Shown here piece by piece: positions 60,329-64,000 of a stretch of 64,000 nucleotides of DNA. The translations under genes were made by a program, and so were the position numbers. Source of the stretch: Gracilimonas tropica DSM 19535 (GTDB taxonomy: Bacteria; Bacteroidota; Rhodothermia; Balneolales; Balneolaceae); contig NZ_AQXG01000015.1 of NCBI RefSeq assembly GCF_000375425.1, forward strand, positions 1-64,000. Direction: 5' to 3'. Numbering within the stretch: position 1 is the stretch's first letter; every line of letters begins with the position of its first letter. The notes under the pieces are model-generated. The model was not told the DNA's origin. It made no database searches and saw only the letters and a program-made list of their open reading frames with translations.

Positions 60329-60793
60329 TTAATTGGTATTTAGTTTTTCATAGTCGTGACCGACGATCACACTTACATCCAGGTAAAAATCAGGAGAGGA
60401 TTCAAGGATCACATTATCCTCTGAAACTCCCAATGCATTGGCAACCCGCAAAGCATTAGCCATGGCTCCACTCCGGGATATAATGATAGTTTCTTTTACA
60501 TCAAAGGTTTCAAAGTTTCCGGTTTCAACAACATCAAAACCATTTCTTCTCAACAAACCGGTGTAAGCATTTGCGATACCTGAGACACCACACCCGTTCA
60601 GAACTTCTATCTGAATGATCTCGCTGATTAATTCTGATTGGATATCAGCTCTCTCATTGAAAATTCGTGGGTAAATAATGCGTGTGAAAAGTGCACCTAT
60701 CAAAAGTATAAGTAGTACACTGAGAAAGCCGATGGCTGTATTTAGAAGCAGGTTATTTGTGCTGGTTGAACTCTTGCCGTTTTCTTCACTCAT
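60329..60793 (-). CDS. LytR C-terminal domain protein (membrane-anchored)
   Basis: A 154-residue protein. One TM helix (about 14-40, LLLNTAIGFLSVLLILLIGA) precedes a periplasmic LytR_C domain: IQIEVLNGCGVSGIANAYTGLLRRNGFDVVET (in part), followed by ETIIISRSGAMANALRVANA and a C-terminal VIVGHDYEKL. The 'VLNGcGvsGlA' motif is the family hallmark. It may act in cell-wall or envelope contacts. It precedes rsfS with a 9-base gap, an arrangement seen in Bacteroidota genomes as far as I recall. Confidence 0.87.
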   Translation of the reverse strand: MSEENGKSSTSTNNLLLNTAIGFLSVLLILLIGALFTRIIYPRIFNERADIQSELISEIIQIEVLNGCGVSGIANAYTGLLRRNGFDVVETGNFETFDVKETIIISRSGAMANALRVANALGVSEDNVILESSPDFYLDVSVIVGHDYEKLNTN

Positions 60794-60813
60794 CTACAAT
60801 ACAAAATCTGATC

Positions 60814-61338
60814 TTAGTACCATGGGCCATAAGGGGTGAAAAACGGATCGAACTGAGATCTGCTGAAACGATTGTACGGATTGTAGAAACCATAACCGGA
60901 AGGAAGTTGCTGGTATTGAAGCCTGATGTGTGCGTTATCGCTGATCTTATAATTCAATTCGGCATTCCTAACAATGATCTCTCCATTGAGGTTATTATTG
61001 GTATTCACGAAATCCGATCCACCAAAGGGAGAATGCAAGAAAGATACATCCAGCCGGCCGGTTAAATTATCAGTGAAAGCAAATTGCATGGTATTGGTGT
61101 ACGCATTTACATTCTGATAGGAACCTCCGTAAGATCCAAAATTCATGGAATAAGAATGACTCATGGTAATCTTATTACTGAAAAAATTATTCAACCAGTT
61201 TTGAACCGTAGGTGTTTTTGCGTTTATGATGGGGCCGGTATAATCTGATGAAGTTGCAAGATCAGATCGAAGTTGAGCCGAAAGAGGGATGCTGAATACC
61301 AGCGCAAAAATGAATGTAAGTGATAATAATTTTTTCAT
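60814..61338 (-). CDS. Secreted beta-barrel-like protein, unknown function
   Basis: A 174-residue protein from the ATG at 61338, which gives a good signal peptide (MKKLLSLTFIFALVFSIPLSAQ). A TTG 15 bases upstream is less likely. The mature part alternates residues as in outer-membrane strands (NKITMSHSYSMNFGSYGG, NTMQFAFTDNLTGRLDVSFL, HIRLQYQQLP) and ends in an aromatic- and proline-rich FDPFFTPYGPWY. It heads the minus-strand run of LytR_C and rsfS and is divergent from queA. I recognise no family. Confidence 0.65.
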   Translation of the reverse strand: MKKLLSLTFIFALVFSIPLSAQLRSDLATSSDYTGPIINAKTPTVQNWLNNFFSNKITMSHSYSMNFGSYGGSYQNVNAYTNTMQFAFTDNLTGRLDVSFLHSPFGGSDFVNTNNNLNGEIIVRNAELNYKISDNAHIRLQYQQLPSGYGFYNPYNRFSRSQFDPFFTPYGPWY

Positions 61339-61509
61339 AATAAGCTCGATCAAATAATTTTCAAGTCAACGTTTGACCATACACTTAAGTATAATCAATT
61401 AAGGGTAAAGAATAAACACGTCGGGAATAGTGACCCGTTGAAATCCCATAAAAAAAAGTCTATCTTATTCAACTTTTCCAACTGTACCGAAAACATACCA
61501 ACAAGCTAA

Positions 61510-62565
61510 ATGAAGCTCACCGACTTTAAATTCGAAATTGACGATTTAAATATTCCAGAAGAACCGCTGAAAAAAAGAGATTCAGCAAAATTGATGGTAC
61601 TTAATCGTGCCGAGAAGACAATTGAACATACTACTTTTTCTGAAATTCACAAATATGTGAATAAAGATGATGTAATGATCTACAACAACACAAAAGTGTT
61701 TCCGGCCCGGTTAAATGGTAAAAAAGAAAAAACCGAAGCAGATATCGAAGTCTTTTTACTTCGCGAGTTGATGCCCGAGAATATGCTTTGGGATGTATTA
61801 GTTGAGCCGGCGCGAAAAATTCGAATTGGCAATAAACTATATTTTGGAGAAGAAGATGATGAGTTAATGGCAGAAGTTGTAGATAATACAACTTCACGCG
61901 GGCGTACCATTAGATTCCTGTACGAAGGCCCAAATCAGGAGCTCTATGATAAACTCGATAAGCTGGGGAAAATGCCATTGCCTCCTTACATTGAACGAGA
62001 ACCTGTTGAAGAAGATAAAGAGCGTTATCAAACCATATTTGCAACTGAGCGTGGTGCTGTAGCTGCTCCAACGGCAGGTATGCACTTCACTCCTGAGCTC
62101 GTTGAAAAGATCGAAAAGAAAGGCGTAGAGTTCTTGCCAACAACATTGCACATCGGGTGGGGAATTTTCCGAAATGTTGAAGTGGAGGATCTGACTAAGC
62201 ACCGTATGGATTCAGATAATTATTTTATCTCTAAGGATACTTCCGACAAGATCAACAAGACACTTAAAAAGAAAAAGAACCGTGTTATTGCCATTGGTTC
62301 AAGCACTACCCGTGCAATTGAAACCAGCGTAATGGCAAGCGGGATGTCAAAGCCAGGAACAGGCTGGACGGATAAATTTATCTATCCTCCGTACAATTTT
62401 AAGATCACGGAAGGGCTGATCACGAATTTCCACCAACCTGAGTCAACAAGGCTGATGCTGGCTGCTGCTTTTGCAGGATATGATTTTCTGATGGAAGCAT
62501 ACGAAGAGGCCAAGAAAAAAGATTACCGAATGTTTGACTTCGGTGATGCAATGTTGATCCTGTAA
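61510..62565 (+). CDS. queA: S-adenosylmethionine:tRNA ribosyltransferase-isomerase
   Basis: A 351-residue enzyme that transfers a ribosyl group from SAM to 7-aminomethyl-7-deazaguanine in tRNA, yielding epoxyqueuosine. Family blocks are RDSAKLMVLNRAEKTIEHTTF, MIYNNTKVFPARLNGKK, KMPLPPYIER, and GAVAAPTAGMHFTPELVEKI. FHQPESTRLMLAAAFAGYD is seen near the end. The length is normal. ispD begins 1 base after its stop, so queA-ispD-ispF make an operon, although the pathways differ. Confidence 0.97.
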   Translation: MKLTDFKFEIDDLNIPEEPLKKRDSAKLMVLNRAEKTIEHTTFSEIHKYVNKDDVMIYNNTKVFPARLNGKKEKTEADIEVFLLRELMPENMLWDVLVEPARKIRIGNKLYFGEEDDELMAEVVDNTTSRGRTIRFLYEGPNQELYDKLDKLGKMPLPPYIEREPVEEDKERYQTIFATERGAVAAPTAGMHFTPELVEKIEKKGVEFLPTTLHIGWGIFRNVEVEDLTKHRMDSDNYFISKDTSDKINKTLKKKKNRVIAIGSSTTRAIETSVMASGMSKPGTGWTDKFIYPPYNFKITEGLITNFHQPESTRLMLAAAFAGYDFLMEAYEEAKKKDYRMFDFGDAMLIL

Positions 62566-62566
62566 A

Positions 62567-63256
62567 ATGCAAAGTCTGTCGCTCATCATACCGGCGGCAG
62601 GGTCGGGAGTGCGGTTGGGCCATGATATCCCCAAACCTTTCATCCGGATTGGGGATAAAACCATTTTGGAGCATACGGTATCCCGGTTTACTGCTCTCCC
62701 AAATCTAAAACAGGTTATTGTTGCCACATCTAAAAATTATATTTCCACCGTCAGGAATATGAAAGTAAACATACCTGAAGGTATTGATCTTATAGTAGTG
62801 GAAGGTGGGGAAGAGCGGCAGTTTTCTATTCATAATGCGCTAAGTGAAGTTTCTGTAGACATCGAGCTCATTGCGGTTCATGATGCGGTCCGTCCTTTCA
62901 TAAGAACAAAGCTGATTGCGCAATGTTGTGAGGTTGCAGCCGAGGTTGGAGGAGCTATAATTGGAGTTCCTGCCAAGGATACCATAAAAAAAGTAGATGC
63001 CTCCGGAAAGATCATTGCTACTCCTGATCGGTCTGAACTCTGGCAAGCGCAAACGCCCCAGGTGTTTCGGAAATCTTTGCTGACAGAGGCTTATGACTCA
63101 GCGATGGAAGCGGGTTTTTTTGGCACAGACGATGCATCTTTGGTGGAACGCATTGGCGGGGTGGTAAAAATGGTGGAAGGAGATCGTGAAAATCTTAAAA
63201 TTACATATCCCGTAGATCTGAAAATTGCGGAATTAATTTTAGGAGAACAGCTTTAA
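62567..63256 (+). CDS. ispD: 2-C-methyl-D-erythritol 4-phosphate cytidylyltransferase
   Basis: A 229-residue CTP-dependent enzyme of the MEP isoprenoid pathway. The nucleotide-binding start reads LIIPAAGSGVRLGHDIPKPF. VHDAVRPFI (near residue 105) is the conserved binding segment, and TPDRSELWQAQTPQVFRK is also typical. FGTDDASLVERIGGVVKMVEGDRENLKIT completes the signature (shown in part). Its stop overlaps the ispF start by one base (TAATG). The two enzymes act on consecutive steps, with IspE in between. Confidence 0.96.
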   Translation: MQSLSLIIPAAGSGVRLGHDIPKPFIRIGDKTILEHTVSRFTALPNLKQVIVATSKNYISTVRNMKVNIPEGIDLIVVEGGEERQFSIHNALSEVSVDIELIAVHDAVRPFIRTKLIAQCCEVAAEVGGAIIGVPAKDTIKKVDASGKIIATPDRSELWQAQTPQVFRKSLLTEAYDSAMEAGFFGTDDASLVERIGGVVKMVEGDRENLKITYPVDLKIAELILGEQL

Positions 63257-63750
63257 TGGACTTGCGTATTGGATATGGTTATGACGTGCACCGGCTTGTT
63301 GAGGGGCAAAAGCTTATCCTTGGAGGTGTAGAAATCCCTTTTGAGTTAGGATTGAAGGGACACTCTGATGCTGATATACTGCTGCACGCTATCACCGATG
63401 CGTTGCTTGGAGCACTTGCCCTTGAAGATATTGGAGCGCATTTCCCAGATAACGATCCCCAATTCAAGAACATGGACAGTCGAATCCTGCTTCGGGAAAG
63501 TTATCAATTGATTCTGCAAAAAGGATACGAACTGGCAAACATTGACGCGACTATTGTTGCTGAACGTCCGAAACTTCGTTCTTACATTGATGGTATGCGA
63601 GAAAATATTGCCTCAGATCTTGATTGCAAAGTTGATCAGGTATCCGTTAAAGCTACTACATCAGAAAGGATGGGGTTTGCAGGACGGGAAGAAGGAATGG
63701 CTGCTCATGCAGTTGTTTTGGTTTGTAAGCAAAAGAAGGGCGATGGCTGA
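63256..63750 (+). CDS. ispF: 2-C-methyl-D-erythritol 2,4-cyclodiphosphate synthase
   Basis: A 164-residue trimeric enzyme of the MEP pathway. The metal site is in GYGYDVHRLVEGQKLILGGV (Asp and His) and GLKGHSDADILLHAITDALL. The C-terminus has KATTSERMGFAGREEGMAAHAV. It is slightly longer than E. coli IspF (159). The following DedA gene starts 8 bases before its stop. Confidence 0.97.
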   Translation: MDLRIGYGYDVHRLVEGQKLILGGVEIPFELGLKGHSDADILLHAITDALLGALALEDIGAHFPDNDPQFKNMDSRILLRESYQLILQKGYELANIDATIVAERPKLRSYIDGMRENIASDLDCKVDQVSVKATTSERMGFAGREEGMAAHAVVLVCKQKKGDG

Positions 63751-64000
63751 TCAGATCATCCAGAATATAGTTGAATGGATCAGTATGGTGCCTCCCATTG
63801 GAGTTTATCTGATTTTTTTTGGCATTGCTTATATCGAGAACATCATTCCTCCCATGCCCGGAGATGTACTCGTTGCTTTTGGGGGATATCTTGCTGCAGA
63901 AGGGATCATTGATATATTTCCAATTTTAAGTCTTACTGTGATCGCCTCCGTATTTGGCTTTATGACAATGTACTGGTTTGGGCATAAATGGGGAGTGCAA
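63743..64000 (+). CDS. DedA family membrane protein, N-terminal part
   Basis: The frame opens at the ATG at 63743 inside the ispF end and stays open through 86 codons to the window edge. The product starts MADQIIQNIVEWISMVPPIG, with the DedA/SNARE-associated hallmark YIENIIPPMPGDVLVAFGGYLA (E-x-x-x-P-P-x-P-G-D) at about 31-51 and a second TM (FPILSLTVIASVFGFMTMYWFG). DedA proteins act in membrane lipid transport, possibly as undecaprenyl-phosphate or phospholipid flippases. The C-terminal part lies outside the window. Confidence 0.88.
   Translation, partial: MADQIIQNIVEWISMVPPIGVYLIFFGIAYIENIIPPMPGDVLVAFGGYLAAEGIIDIFPILSLTVIASVFGFMTMYWFGHKWGVQ

Noticed and set aside
1..64000. tRNA, rRNA and CRISPR elements
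   Set aside because: No cloverleaf-like T-arm signatures, rRNA blocks or regularly spaced repeats were seen on either strand.

Overview
The window looks like chromosome of a Bacteroidota/FCB-group bacterium, most likely in or near the Balneolales (Gracilimonas/Balneola-like). This assignment is inferred, not tested. Supporting points are a type-A T9SS-like C-terminal tail ('NYPNPFNPST...GVYIYRL') on a secreted nuclease, tandem DUF4249 lipoproteins beside a TonB receptor, a roughly 1130-residue SecA whose C-terminus lacks the zinc-binding cysteines, TAnnTTTG-like -7 elements with weak Shine-Dalgarno sites, and a GC content I judge to be in the mid-40s percent by counting a few lines. No rRNA, tRNA or CRISPR array was seen.

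Layout. 1-3.7 kb: the 5' end of a REP-associated tyrosine transposase (RAYT) running off the left edge, two copies of a structured REP-like repeat, two small envelope genes, a Ca2+/Na+ exchanger and a TPR-type secreted protein. 3.8-7.1 kb: typA, then panC-panD. 7.3-11.4 kb: an adaptor, MacB-like permease and TolC operon with no ATPase gene. 11.6-18 kb: secA, a CBM48 protein, birA and an alpha-oxoamine synthase. 18-24 kb: an LVIVD-repeat lipoprotein, the TIGR03546/TIGR03545 pair and a multidomain endonuclease I. 24-30.6 kb: an MhqD/MhqO-like pair, a Ste24-like protease, a histidine kinase, a Cys/Met-metabolism PLP enzyme and a thioredoxin. 30.7-34.6 kb: hutU-hutI-hutG without hutH.

34.6-37.2 kb is the most unusual part. 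It is an AT-rich, AGA/AGG-using two-gene island encoding a 690-residue GNAT-PIN-(degenerate GNAT)-ASCH-like fusion, overlapped by a stand-alone ASCH protein. It sits between the hut genes and the ribosomal operon rplM-rpsI-rpsB-tsf-pyrH (37.3-40.9 kb, minus strand), at the place where frr often lies.

41-46 kb: a TonB receptor, two DUF4249 lipoproteins and a small outer-membrane barrel. 46-50 kb: acnA and a GAF histidine kinase. 50-54.5 kb: a type III polyketide synthase, a methyltransferase and an FAD monooxygenase, arranged like the phenolic-lipid srsABC genes, plus a MATE exporter. 54.6-61.3 kb: a very large histidine kinase, a D-2-hydroxyacid dehydrogenase, a lipoprotein, rsfS, a LytR_C protein and a small secreted protein. 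61.5-64 kb: queA-ispD-ispF and the start of a DedA-family gene.

Themes that connect genes: aromatic/quinone chemistry (the polyketide operon and the MhqO/D-like pair, each preceded by a perfect palindrome), three histidine kinases with no response regulator, and envelope biogenesis. Housekeeping genes dominate. The strongest candidates for new biology are the GNAT-PIN-ASCH island and the RAYT/REP pair.
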